Program-made: the position numbers and the translations under genes
In this document: positions 1 through 10,629 of the stretch, piece by piece
Position numbering within the stretch: position 1 is the stretch's first letter
How the letters are laid out: the number at the start of each line of letters is the position of its first letter
Notes under the pieces: model-generated
Seen by the model: only the letters and a program-made list of their open reading frames with translations
The model's database searches: none
What the model was told of the DNA's origin: nothing
From: Tilletiopsis washingtonensis
Lineage: Eukaryota; Basidiomycota; Exobasidiomycetes; Entylomatales
Reading direction: 5' to 3'
Assembly (NCBI RefSeq): GCF_003144115.1
Contig: NW_020312001.1
Span: 710,722 to 774,721, forward strand
DNA: 64,000 nucleotides

Positions 1-1238
1 AGTAGCGCTGGACCTTGCTGACACAGTGCCCGCAGAACATGCCCTGGATCGAGACTCGTGCTGCTCGTGCCTGTGTCGCAGGGGCCGCGTCGGTGTCCAG
101 CGAGGAGAGCTGCACCTCGTAGCCCGCATCATCGATCGCCTCGAGCACGGTATCTGCCACTTTCCGAGCTGCTGCCTCGTCTGCCGCGCCGAACGCGGCA
201 GACGCGCGGCCCTCGAGAAGGACGACCTGGAAGGAGGAGAGCTCGACAGCACCGCGCACGGCTCGCTCGACGTTGCCCACACAAGAGGCGCACGTCATGC
301 CGCCGACCGAGTATTGCGCAGTCCACTTGCGCTCCTCGCCCGCAGGCGCGACCGTCGCGACGCTGACATCGTAGCCGGCGTCTTCAATCGCTTCCACAAG
401 CTGGTCGAGTGCCGCCTTTGACTGCACAGTTGCGCTGGCGGAGTTTGAGAGCAGCTCCACGCTGAAGGCATGCAGCAGCTTGTGGTCGCCGGCGTTGAGG
501 GTCTGCGCAGCCGAGTTGACGGCATTGACGCAGCTGGCACAGGCTGTGCGGAGTATCAGCGAGGGCCCTGCTCGTATCGCAGCACGACTCACTCATGCCG
601 CCAATCGCGAGGGTGGCCTTGAGTGGAGCGTCTGGCTCATGGTGGTGCTCGTCCTCGCCTTCGCCTCTGCACGCAGCGCAGACGCTCATGTGTCGTTGCC
701 GCGCCTCTTCGCGCTCGGCAGCTGTCGAGCGCTGTTCTTTGCGGTATGTCAAGGGCCGCAGGAATGCCCGAGACGGCGGAAAGGAGCTCGGCGCCGAGCC
801 TGCCGTATCGGGCTGCTCTGCCTCGCGCTGCACATCGTCCAGCGTGATCGCCTGTGCCGACGCACTCGGACGCCCGCGTGCTGCGACCTCGCGAGTCTGC
901 AGCGCCGCTGCCGGGTAGCCGTCGGCATCGAGCGTGGCGCAGAGGCGGGCCAGGAGCGCGAGCACATGCGCCCGGTCGAAGTGTGCCTGCTCGTGCGCGG
1001 CGTGCGCTGCATGCGTGAACTGGACGCTGCTGTCGAGGAGCGAGACGGACACGTCCGAGACGCTGTGGCCGAGCAGCGACGTGATGTGCTCGACGCACGA
1101 TGGGCAGTGCAGCGCCGGCACGACAAGCGTGGTGCGCAGCTGCAGCGCCGCACCCCGTCCTGACCCGGCGCCGGCCTTGCTGTTGATCCTGCGTGCCGCC
1201 GACGAGAGCAGCGCCGTGCGCTCGTGCGGCAGGGACAT
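1..1238 (-). CDS. CCC2: Copper-transporting P-type ATPase (CCC2/ATP7 type), N-terminal part, cut by the window edge
   Basis: Exons 1238-593 and 543-1; the 49-nt intron 592-544 has a GTGAGT donor and CAG acceptor, and splicing restores the motif GGMTCASC. The translated part carries four heavy-metal-associated domains in a row, with metal-binding motifs LHCPSC, GGMTCASC, GGMTCASC and GMFCGHC. This arrangement is typical of fungal copper ATPases that load copper into secreted oxidases in the Golgi. The ATPase core (transmembrane helices, CPC, DKTGT) would lie beyond base 1 and cannot be seen, so the transporter assignment rests on the repeated HMA domains. The first domain lacks the usual GMT before its CxxC and may be degenerate. 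The start is the ATG at 1238, followed by a short basic leader; the upstream frame stays open but looks non-coding. The first linker, between HMA1 and HMA2, contains a His/Glu-rich stretch with Cys residues that could also bind metal. Confidence 0.85.
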
Positions 1239-1813
1239 GCTTGCGCTGCGCCTCGCCGCCGTGGTTGATGTGTTGCGGAGGCAAGGAGGCGCTGCGCGAA
1301 ATGCTCCGAGGCAGCCGCGCGTCCGGCGAGAAAGCCAGGGGCTCGGACGCGCAGCCGGCGCCTTTCCCACGCGGCACGGCTGCGTCCAACACCAGCCAGC
1401 GCGCCGCACCTTATTCCTGACCACCTCCTCGCACCACACACCACAGCACGCAGGCTCGAAAGGGAAGGAGGGTTGTATTAAGGTACTAGATGTCTTTGCT
1501 GTGCTCGCGCTGCTGCTGCAGCAGCATTGGCCGGAAGCCGCGCGGCGTGAGTGGCAGCGCCGGCAGCTGCGGCGCCGTGCGTGGCGTGCCCGGGGTGCCC
1601 GGTGTCGTCGGCTGTGCGGTGCCAGTCCGCGGAGTCGACGGCAGCGGCGGCAGCGCCGACAGCGACGGCAGCGGCAGCGGCATGGGCGCCAGCGGCAGCG
1701 GGGACGGCGGCGCGGCTCGCCGCTTCTTCTGCTGGAGGCGAGACGGTGTCAGCCAGGGCCGACACCGCCTCAGCGCTGCCCGCATCCCCGCCGCGGCGCC
1801 CCTCGCCGCGACA
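1239..1813. other. Intergenic stretch: promoter side of the copper ATPase gene and 3' side of the membrane-protein gene
   Basis: It lies between two minus-strand genes. The only structure seen is an open proline-rich minus-strand frame, listed separately. Confidence 0.5.
1486..1785 (-). CDS. Possible proline-rich small ORF or unassigned 3' exon
   Basis: An ATG-started minus-strand frame of 99 codons with strong GC at third positions. It encodes a proline-rich low-complexity segment with TPGTPGTPRT-type repeats and ends in a charged tail, EHSKDI. Inside it, at about 1745-1775, is a very good splice acceptor (GGCTGAC followed by CTCCAG). The C-terminal about 80 codons may therefore be a last exon of the membrane-protein gene immediately upstream (minus strand, stop at 1814). 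However, I found no strong donor in the matching phase: the best donor, GTGATG at 1815, would put it out of frame. It could also be 3' UTR or an independent small gene. Nothing identifies a function. Confidence 0.22.
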   Translation of the reverse strand: MRAALRRCRPWLTPSRLQQKKRRAAPPSPLPLAPMPLPLPSLSALPPLPSTPRTGTAQPTTPGTPGTPRTAPQLPALPLTPRGFRPMLLQQQREHSKDI

Positions 1814-3596
1814 TCACTGCTTCTTCAGGCTGCTACCCGAGGCCGAAGAGCGCCTGGTCAGGCCTGCAACGCCCGCGGCGCCCTTCTTCTCGAGCTCGAT
1901 GCTCTCCATCGACCAGCGCGCCGCGGCGGCGGCCTCGGGCGTCGCACCCGTCACCGTCACGCCGGGCAGCGGCTTCTCCGCCTCCTCGTCGACCTTCGTA
2001 TCTTTGCTGCTCACTTCCATCGTCGACGGGGCGTAGCGCGACTTGTGCTCTTCGCCCACCGCCGTGGGCACCGGCGAGGGCATCCATGCGTTGGTGGCGG
2101 TGGCCGGCGGCGGCGCCTGGATGGACAGGCGGCTGGCCGCGCGCGTCTGCTCAAACTGCGAGTAGCGCGCCGCAAAGCCGCTGACGTCGCTCTTGATGCT
2201 CGACTTGGACGAGGAGGCGTTCGAGTTCGTGCGGCTGTGGCCCGTGTTCCACTTGGCGTGCAGGTCGGAGCGCTCGATCATCGTGCCCTGGCTGGACGGG
2301 CGCGACTTGAGCGGCGTGAGCGCGTCGGACACTTGCGGCGGCGCCAGCATGGCGGCCGACACCTGCGGCGCAATGCGGTGCCACGGGCACAGCGGGAACA
2401 TGGCGGCGCAGACGAGCTCCGGCGTGGCGAAGATGACGTAGAACGGGTACTGCGGCCGCTGTCAGCGAGACGCCTCCGCGTCGCAAGTCTCGCACGTACG
2501 GGCACGGTGATCTGGAGGTGCAGCACGGTCTGCAGTAGCCGGTAGAGAGAGACGAAGCCTGTGGACGCAGTGGGGTGAGCTCAGTGCCGTCCTCGCTCCC
2601 TCAAACAAGCTCACCGAGGAGCGCGAGCATGATGAGAAACAGGCCGGCTTTGCGCAACTCAGATCCGCGCGACCCGACGATGCGCGCGTCACCGCGGCGC
2701 GCTGCAGCCAAGACGAAAGTAAATGCGAGGAGCCACAGGACAGCGTTGACAATCGCCTGGCGTGGAACAACGTAAGCGAGGCTGAAGCGTGCAGGTGATA
2801 GGCGAGGCACATCGCTCACGCAGGTGACAGCGTTGATCTGCGGCGAGTAAGGACGTCAGCACAGGTGGACAGAGAGCGACGAGACTGCGGGCGCCTTACG
2901 ATCTTGATGACCTGTGGAGAGCAGAGTCAGCATCGCACGACTTGCGCGCCCCGACCGACTCACCTGCGGGCCCGAGTAGCGCACGGGGTCCTGGAGGCGC
3001 TTGTCGAGGATGAACGCGGACCCGGCAGTCATGCCAACGCACATCCAGCCGAGCACGGAGCAAGCCACAGGCACGACAGTGAACAGGAAGCGGCCCATGA
3101 CGCCACCGCAGCGGTAGGCGACCGTGGCGCGACGGAACATCTCGACGGTCGCCGCAAGCTGCGAGGCCAAAGGGTGAGTCCAGCTCGGAGCCGCCGCGCT
3201 CTGCTGCGCTCACGATGAGGGCGGGCACGATGAGCAGCAGCGTTGCCTCGGCCGTCCACGTCGTCGTGTCGAGGGTGAAGTGCCAACTCATGTGGATGCG
3301 GATGCCGAACGCCGCGATGCTGCCGATCTCGGCGAGTATGATGGCCCATGTGGGGCTGATGGCGCTGCGTCAGCCGCAGCTGACCACCTTCAAAGCGCAA
3401 GTTCTTACCTGAACGAGGCCGTCTTGGTGGCGAGTCGCAGCAGCGTGCCGATGAGCAGTGCACACCACAGAGAGATGAAGATGATGGACGGGACCAGGTC
3501 GTCGTTGCCGATGACGCCGCCGAAGAAGTGCAGGTCGTGCAGCGTCTGCTTGAGCAGCTCCTCCGGCGTCTGGGCGGCAGCGGTGTTGGAAGACAT
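1814..3596 (-). CDS. Seven-helix integral membrane protein with Ser-rich cytoplasmic tail, RTA1-like layout
   Basis: Seven exons: 3596-3409, 3364-3214, 3158-2964, 2911-2900, 2837-2615, 2558-2500 and 2449-1814, giving 487 residues. Exon 4 is only 12 nt (residues VIKI). The last acceptor is ambiguous: 2458 would add three residues in frame. About seven hydrophobic helices are spread over the first 300 residues, including segments around SIIFISLWCALLIGTLL, FLFTVVPVACSVLGWMCVGM and FYVIFATPELVCAAMF. They are followed by a roughly 190-residue hydrophilic tail rich in Ser, Pro and Ala. This layout resembles fungal RTA1/RTM1 lipid-translocating exporters and related seven-helix families, but I do not recognise a diagnostic motif, so the function is unknown. 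A CATAAG element lies about 170 nt upstream of the ATG. Confidence 0.7.
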
Positions 3597-4435
3597 GGCG
3601 AAGGAAGTAAGCGCACCAGGCGTCTAGAGAAGGATTAGAAGGAAGGTTTGGACGCAAGGTACTGGGGTCGCGCCGGCGCGACGGAGAAGGAGCAGAGACT
3701 AGGAAGCGGAAGGAAGCAAAGCAGGATGGAGAGAGGTGGGTAGAGGTGCTGCGCTTGGCTCGAGCTTATGAAGGGCGCACAACATCCGCCAACGCAGCCA
3801 AGGCACCCGCCAGACGCAGGTTCTCGAAGGCGCCCACACCACACGGCCGTGCCAAGCGTGTGCCTGGGCGTGCACAGTGCGGCGAACGCACCTTCGACGC
3901 CGCCGCCGACGAGGCGGCTCCTCCTGATGGAACGTGGCATCCGAGGCAAGGCACGCAAGTAGGAACGCATCGAAGACAACGAGGCGTTCAGGAGAAGAGT
4001 TTCAGGTCCCGGAGGAGGCGACGTCGGCGGTCGATCGTGCGCCCTCGTTCTAGCGACCCCTCCACGCCCGCGCGGCGCGGCGCAGGTGGTCAGGGGTGCC
4101 CCTGACACCTACGCCCATGGGCGTCGCGGCGGCGCAATATGCTCCAGGAATAGACTCGTCAAGACGCCGCCTCCCGAGGGGTCTCAGCGACCACTTTGAC
4201 GCCGACAGCCTCACTCAAGCACGCATCAGCGCATACACCACGCAACCTCCTTCTGCCGCTGTACAGGGCCTGACTTAGGCCGCATGATCACGAGGTGCGC
4301 ACAGAAGGAGCGATGTGTTCTGATCGAGATGCTCATTCCGGGTGCCGCGACGGTCCAGAATACAAAGATCCTGCGCAGGCCAGCTGCGCAGACGTTTGGG
4401 GCAACGATGCGGGACCAGCCCGCGCCAACAGCCCA
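3597..4435. other. Intergenic stretch between two minus-strand genes
   Basis: It holds the promoter of the seven-helix protein and the 3' flank of the thioesterase gene. Short open frames here have no consistent codon bias or motif. Nothing else is seen apart from the CATAAG element near 3765. Confidence 0.5.
3765..3770 (-). promoter_or_regulatory. CATAAG, TATA-like element
   Basis: CATAAG in the sense direction of the seven-helix protein gene, about 170 nt before its ATG. It is one of five similar sites in this window. Confidence 0.25.
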
Positions 4436-6065
4436 TCAACGGCGTGCCTCGGCCAGAGCCAGCCGCTCGCGCAGCCAAGCCGTGACGTCGCCGAGGTTGG
4501 CCTCGCTGAACATGTCGTCGTGCGAGGCGGCCACGGTCTGGACATCGAACGAGCCATCGGGCAGGGCGAGGCCTGGCGCCAGCTGCTCATCGTCCCAGCC
4601 GTTGTGCTTGGCGCAGAGGCGCTTCACGGCAGCCATGCGCATCTCGCTCGACACGCCGCGCGGCATCGGCCCGAGCTTGGCGGCCTTGAGGAGGTGTACG
4701 CGCATCCTCGAGCGGCTCGTCTGCGCGAGGGGCCGTGGCACATGGCGGCGCAGCATGTGCGTGGCCAGGCGGTGCTGGTCGCAGACATGCGCCAAGGTGG
4801 CGCCGCCGAGCTTGCGCAGCGCTACGTTGGAGCTGACCGACTGCTGCGCGGCAGCGGTTGTGCTGGGGGTCGGCGGGGGCAGGCTCGGAGAGGTGTCGCC
4901 GCTGCCCGGTGAGCTTGCGGTCACCGCCGCCTTGGTCTTGCTCTTCGTCACGGGCCGGAAGGAGTCGATCATGAGCACGTCGACGTGCCGCGAGGCGTCC
5001 TCTGCGTCCGCCTGCGACTCGATGGCGGCCCACTCCGAGACGAGCATGGAGGCCATCTCTTGGGCGCATACGCCGCCGAAGCTCCAGCCGCCGACTGTTT
5101 GCCGCAGGGTCAGCAAGGATATCCACGTGGAGCTCTACGGGGGCGCTCACGCAGGTATGGACCAGTCGGCTGCACTCGGCGGACCTCGTCGAGATACAGA
5201 CGCGCTGCGTGACGCAGCGAGCGGACACGGAAGCCGTTGGCTAGCGCCGCGTTGGACAGGCCGTACACTGGCCGCTCGAGTGCGCCGAGGCCGATGTAGG
5301 GCGTCGCGAAGCCAGCGCCAGGATGGACGAGCCAGAGAGGCGTCGCGCGTGCGGCTGCAGGGCCAGCCTGCAGCTCGAGCGTGAGCGGGAAGTCCTGCAG
5401 TAGGGTGTGAGTGTGGGTCGCAGCAAGTGCCCGCCTGCCCGACGTACCGAGAGCGGCTCGCAGGCCATCTGAGGCTCAGGCAAAAGGTCGAGCATAGGCG
5501 ACCACACGAAAGGCGAACGCTGCAGCTCCGGCAGGCTGGGCGGGCCGAACGGCGTAGGAAGAGCAGACTTCGGGATCGGCTGTCCGCCGGCAGAGTGCGG
5601 GAAGCTCGGCTGCGGCGGCGTACGATGCCGGTACTCGCGCGCCACACGCTCGACGTCTTGGGCAGTGGCGATGCCAATCGCGACTGGGACGCCGCATTCA
5701 GTCAACAGTACCGCCCAGACCGAGGCACGACACTCACTCAGGTTGTTCGACACGCCATACGCAGCGGCTCGCGCCTGCGCTTCGATGACCAGCGGGCGCA
5801 AGAGCGTGCGTCGTCGTGCTCGCAGGCCCGACTTGAATGAGGTGCCGCTCGAGGGCGGAGAGTCGACAGAGCTGCTGATGCTCCCGGTCTCATCGCTGGA
5901 GCTGTGGCCAGCGCTCGACGGTGGGCTACTGTCCGGGCAGAAGGCGAGCAAGGCATCCTCGAGATCGCAGTAGGTGAAGCGCGGCACGGCGCTCTCAGTG
6001 CTGCCGTGGTATGGCGTGGTCGGCACAGCCGGCGAGGCAAGTCGGGAGCTCGAGATTTCCAGCAT
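4436..6065 (-). CDS. Stand-alone thioesterase (alpha/beta hydrolase of PKS/NRPS TE type)
   Basis: Exons 6065-5448, 5394-5151 and 5094-4436, 506 residues. The C-terminal two thirds is a thioesterase domain. It begins around PLWLVHPGAGFATPYIGL, has the nucleophile motif GGWSFGG (Ser about 292), a strand ending in Asp (VLMIDSF, about 331) and the catalytic His (AASHDD, about 479). Such domains release or hydrolyse acyl chains from carrier proteins of polyketide or peptide synthases. Here no synthase gene is next to it, and the N-terminal 210 residues are a low-complexity region rich in Ser and Pro with no recognised carrier or synthase domain. It could be an independent type II-like thioesterase or acyl hydrolase. 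The start chosen is the ATG at 6065; a CATAAG element lies about 90 nt upstream. Confidence 0.72.
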
Positions 6066-6154
6066 CTCGGAAGGGAGCAACGAGGGAAACAGAGAGTGTG
6101 TGGTGGTAGTGGATCAAGACGGGGTGGAACTTCCGGGCTGGCACTGCCTCGCTT

Positions 6155-6160
6155 CTTATG
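6155..6160 (-). promoter_or_regulatory. CATAAG, TATA-like element
   Basis: CATAAG followed by AAG on the minus strand, about 90 nt upstream of the thioesterase ATG. The ferric reductase promoter has the same CATAAGAAG. Confidence 0.3.
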
Positions 6161-6765
6161 GCCTGGCAGGCTCGAGCACACCATCCTCCCGTACCTCAAT
6201 TCCAAGTGCGGCGAAAGGCCACGCACGCGAGCTCAAATGGCTGCTCCTGCGCCACTCCAGGCCCGTGATAGGTGCTTGCCGTCGCTTCCGGGCACGTCAG
6301 CGAGAGCGGGAGGACTGGGCACGGAAGCGAGGAGCCGGGCTGCCGCGGCGCGCTCCGATACGCACAGTCGAAGGGGTAGGAGACCTCCTTCACACGTGCT
6401 GAGCTCAGCTGCGCCCGCACGACCCCACGTTGACGTGCCGGCTCTGCACCCGCACTCGGAGAGCGCCACGAGGCCACACTCGCCACAGGGGCTGGCCACG
6501 CTGACGCCCGCCGCTGCGGGCGTGCGTATTGCCCCTCGAGGTGTGACTGCTCGCGAGGGCGTCATTGCGCCCTCGGTGCCAAGAGCGTGCCTGGATCACA
6601 TCGACGACGCCCGCGCGGCGCAGCGCAAGGGACTCTCGGCCTGCCGCCCAGGGGCCGACCGCGGCGCGCGCACGTCACCACTATGCTGCGCCCGCAGCAC
6701 TCTAGACCGCACCGGCTGCCGGCCCCGCTGCCGGTCAGGAGTCTTTCGAGGGCGTAGTCTCGCAC

Positions 6766-6773
6766 GATAAAAG
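6766..6773 (+). promoter_or_regulatory. GATAAAAG, possible TATA box
   Basis: An AT-rich octamer in very GC-rich surroundings, about 50 nt before the ATG at 6819 and about 170 nt before the alternative ATG at 6942. Confidence 0.3.
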
Positions 6774-6818
6774 TCAGGCACCCTGGTCGGGAAGCCACAA
6801 GCCCGCTGCGGGTGGAGT

Positions 6819-7984
6819 ATGATCTCGGCCGGCACCTCTGCCGTGAAGCGACCGGTGGATGGCAGCAAGGGCGGCGCACAAAAGCACAGCCTGACGACGG
6901 CGACGGCGCTCTCTGCAAGACCTCCAGCTGCCTCAAGCGCGATGCTCGCCTTTCCTTCACGGCGCAAGCGCACAATCCTCGCTCTGCATGGCTTCGGCAG
7001 CCGGCCGGAAGTGTTCCAGTTCCAGCTGGCGCCGCTGCTCAAGTCCGTGCGCGAAAAGTACGAGCGGCAGGAGGGCAAGGACGGCGCTGAGCTGGAGGTC
7101 ATCTGGCTCGAGGCACCGGTGTGGCTGCCCATCGGCAAGCCTGGTAAGCGAGCGTTGGTAGCGCAAGTCTGCAGACCGAGCTAATCAGATGTGCCGCACA
7201 GACGTCGTGCGCGCTTTCGGCGGACCGTATCGCTGCTGGTGGTCAGTGAAGCAGTGCCTTTGCCCAACCGGGCAGCACTGACTTTGCTTGCAGGTGGCGC
7301 GACTGGATCTGGACAAGCCCATCATCAATCGAGGCTGCCATCGCCTACGTTGCTGAGAGAGTGGACCTCTCGACAGTCGACCACATCTTTGGCTTCTCGC
7401 AAGGCGCAGTCAGTAGCAGCGGATAGCTCGCCCTTGCCGCACGGCTGACTTGAACACTTAGGTACTGGGCTGCTGGCTCTCGGCCATGGCCGAGCGAGGG
7501 ACGCTCGTGCCGCGCTGCCCGCCTCTCATGAAGAGCAAATGCTCCTGGAAGCCGGGCCAGCGCGTCGTGTCACCGGCTGGCAGCTCTGGCGAAAGCCGGC
7601 CGTTCAAGTCGATGCTTGGTGAGCAGCACATCGCTCGCGAGAGAGGCCCCTGCTGATGGCCGAACAGCGATCTGCGCGATCCACAGCTCCTCGCTGCACT
7701 CTGCCGTGGCTGTCGAATACCTAGCCGGGGCGCGCGCTGCAACGCTGCGCAAGACGCGCTTCCTCGAGCTGACGCCGAGCATGCATCTCGTCGGCGAGCG
7801 CGACCAGTTTCGTCCTGTTAGTGAAGGCTGGGCGAAGTGCTGCAGCGCCGACGATGGGAAGAGCAAGAGCGGCGCAAACGTGGAGGCCATCGCCAAGGTC
7901 AGGTGGTTCGACGGCGGCCACTCGGCGCCGCGGGACGCCAAGGTGCTCGACGAGGTCAGCAACTGGTTCATGGCGCGGCTGTGA
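6819..7984 (+). CDS. FSH1-family serine hydrolase (OVCA2-like)
   Basis: Exons 6819-7143, 7202-7241, 7294-7408, 7462-7618 and 7668-7984, 317 residues. Family marks are the first strand and oxyanion segment ILALHGFG, the nucleophile elbow GFSQGA, and a late GGHSAP with the catalytic His. FSH1/OVCA2 enzymes are small cytosolic esterases of the alpha/beta hydrolase fold; physiological substrates are mostly unknown. The ATG at 6819 gives a 41-residue Ala/Ser-rich leader. The in-frame ATG at 6942, ten residues before the first strand, is an equally reasonable start and fits the family's usual N-terminus better. The gene ends only 29 bp from the stop of the convergent transporter gene, so their 3' UTRs must overlap. 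Confidence 0.82.
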
Positions 7985-8013
7985 TGGGTGACGCAATCCA
8001 TTAGCCCGCGCAT

Positions 8014-10105
8014 CTACTCCCCAATGCGGAAGTGTGTGACCTCGGCGAGCAGCACGCCGATGCCTGCCACCGTCGACGGTACAATGACGACGGCGCACCA
8101 GAGCGCGAACTGCCCGGGCGTGACGTGCACGCCGCCCTGCGCCAAGCCCTGACGCCAGAGCAGGCCAGCAAGGCTCGCGGCAAACGTGCCGCCGAGCGCT
8201 CCAACGTTCGAGCCGAACGCGATGGAGTACGTGCCTGTTTTGAGGATGATCGCTGCCTGGTCGAGCGGCAGCTGCGACGTAAAGGCGCGCGACTGCAGCG
8301 CCTTGGTCAGCAGAATCGTGCTGCCAATGTTGGTGCCGCCGAACTGGGAAGCGCAGCGCATCAGCAGCAGCGCAGCACATCTCGCCCGCTCCACTCACGT
8401 TGCACAGCACGATGCCCAGCGTCGAAATGAAGAACGCCGTGGCCGTCGTGCCGCTTGCGCACACCCGGCCAAGCCCGCGCGCCATGATGTCGATGAAGCC
8501 GACGTGACCCAGGCCCTGCACGAGGATGAACATGCCAAAGGCGAAGGGCAGCAGCGGGAACGGCAGCCGCCGCAGCACGACGGTCACCGTCGGGAAGACT
8601 GTGGCAAAGGCGTGCGGACGCTGCAGCACGCGACCCAGGAAAGGGCGGCGTGCGGGCGCCGGAGTGGCAGAAGGAGCTGTGCCAGGCGCCGTCATCTCGA
8701 TGCCTGGCTCGCCGTTGCCGGCCTCGGACTGCACGGCGTCGCTCCGGCTGGCGGCCTTCTCCTTCTTGAGCGCGCGCCACATGTACCAGTCGCGGCCGGC
8801 ATCTCGCAGGAAGGTGATCACCGCGCCTGGCACGGCGATCTGGTAGACCTTGACGTGGCCCGTCACGCTCGTGCCGACGAGCACGCCCAGCGTCGCCAGC
8901 ATGACGAAGGTGCCAAATATGGCGCCGTTACGATCGACAAGCGCGGCCCGAGGGTCGACGTCGGGCCTGATGATCGTCTTTGGGATGTAAATGAGCGGCG
9001 GCTGCCGCTCGACAGCCGGCGGAGTGGACGGCGGCTCTGGCTCAGCTGCATCGCTGGCGCTGGCAGCATCGCCGCTCGCGTGCCCGCGCTGCTTGAGCGA
9101 AGCCTTCGACATCAAGGATCGCGCGCTGGCGAGCACATTCGCAGGGTTTGCAGACGACCTGCCAGCGGCCACGGGAACCTCCTTCGCCGGCTGGTTGCGG
9201 AAGAAGAGCAGCATCGTGAGGATCGCTGCGAGCGCAGAGGCCACGCTCGGCAGGATCATGTACGCCGTATACGTCGGGAAGCTGATGCCGAAGCCCGTCG
9301 CGATGACGAGGTTCGTCGGGTTTGACGAGACGAGCACGGCCGAGGAGATGTTGGCTGCGACAAACTGGCCCCAGATCCACGCAGACGGCGGCGAGATGCC
9401 CGCGACGCGTGTGAAGTACACGAGGAAGGCCGTGCCGCTGAGGATCACGGGGTCGTTGCCCACCAGCACGCCGGCCGTGAAGAAGAAGGCGTAGAGCAGC
9501 AGGAAGAGGCGCATGCCGCTCGAGCCGGCCTTGAGGCACACCTGGAAGGCGAGGTAGCGCAGCAGACCCGTCGCATCGAGGCTGATGGCGATGTACGCCA
9601 GGCTGATGAAGAGCGCCAGCACGTCGTACGGCTCCACACCCTCCTCGCCGACAATGCCGGCGCGCAGCTGCTCGCCGCCGATGGTGTGCGTCGCGAGCAG
9701 GAAGAGGATGCCGACGGCGGGCGTCCAGACGTGGTCAAAGACGAGGTACGCGCGCTGCGGCTTGGGCTGGCGGGCCGGCAGCGAGTCCGCCTTCGCCAGC
9801 TCCTCTTCGCTGCGCATCGTGCCGGGCGTCGGCGGCACAGCCTCCTGCGAGGCGCGGCGCAGCTCCGGCGCCAGCTCCGGCGCGAGCGGCTCCTGCTGCG
9901 CAGCCGCATCGCGGCCCACTGCGCGCTGCCAGGCGTTGCGCACCGGCGTCGAGACGGCATGCGGGATCGGCACACGCACCGGCTGGATGCACACGAGCGA
10001 CACGATGGCGAAGACGATGATGGCAAAGATGCCGTGCCCGTTGAGCGGGTGGATCACGGGCTGCTGCGCCGCATCGGCCGCCTGGCGCTTGCCGAGTGCG
10101 TCCAT
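8014..10105 (-). CDS. CitM/ArsB-type anion transporter (ion transporter superfamily)
   Basis: Exons 10105-8399 and 8343-8014, 678 residues; the single 55-nt intron lies between CN and FGGTN. Many hydrophobic helices are arranged in two halves, each holding a re-entrant type motif: SSNPTNLVIATGF in the first half and FGGTNIGSTILLTKAL in the second. Paired Asn/Thr hairpins are the hallmark of the citrate-Mg/arsenite/NhaD/SLC13 superfamily. The middle has a hydrophilic loop of about 110 residues rich in Ala, Ser and Pro. Substrate cannot be told from sequence: arsenite, dicarboxylates and sodium/proton exchange are all possible. It shares a 524-bp divergent promoter region with the dynactin-like gene and is convergent with the FSH1-type gene. 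Confidence 0.78.
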
Positions 10106-10629
10106 GCCAGTGAGTCTGCCCTGTGAGCCTGTTGGGAGTCAGACCGGCGACACTTGCGATGCTTGATGGTGGTGGTGGGAAGGCAAGCTCGGGCCGAGCG
10201 GCGCAATCAGCAAGCGGGCAATGAGCGCAGCGGGCCGTGCAGCGCCTCGCAGCCGTGCGCGCCCTGCCGTCTCTTCTCCGCTCAAGCTTCTTCCTGGCGA
10301 AGCCACAAAAGCACACAGGACCTGCGAGCGGAAGTCGCCGAGGCCTGCTGCTGCCGGTGCGATGCCAAGGAGAAGGTGCAGCAGCAGGATGCAGGTCCGC
10401 CGGCTGGGAGGCGTCCAGCGCACGTGCGTGGCTCTCGGCGCTTGGGCGGCACGCGACGCGGCGAGAGGGCGGCACCTCGGCCGCGGCATGAGCTATGGCG
10501 AGCGGCGCCGCCTGCTCCCCAACACCACCCCCCGATCGCGCTCCTTCTGCGCACGAGTACGCAGTCTCACCGCTGGCCGCACACCTGCCGCTGCTCGCTC
10601 GAGAGCAAGCGTGCCGACCGCCGTCCGCC
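10106..10629. other. Divergent promoter region between the anion transporter and dynactin-like genes
   Basis: It is GC-rich with no repeated element recognised. An in-frame ATG at 10495 would extend the dynactin-like protein by 45 Ala/Pro-rich residues, but it is judged to be 5' UTR. Confidence 0.45.

Larger units (their letters stand above)
6066..6818. other. Divergent promoter region between thioesterase and FSH1-type hydrolase genes
   Basis: It carries CATAAG on the minus strand near 6155 and GATAAAAG on the plus strand near 6766. No coding segment could be supported. Confidence 0.5.

Noticed and set aside
2782-2819. Possible extra intron in the seven-helix gene (GTGAGC to TTCAG)
   Set aside because: At 38 nt it is too short, and its removal breaks the frame.
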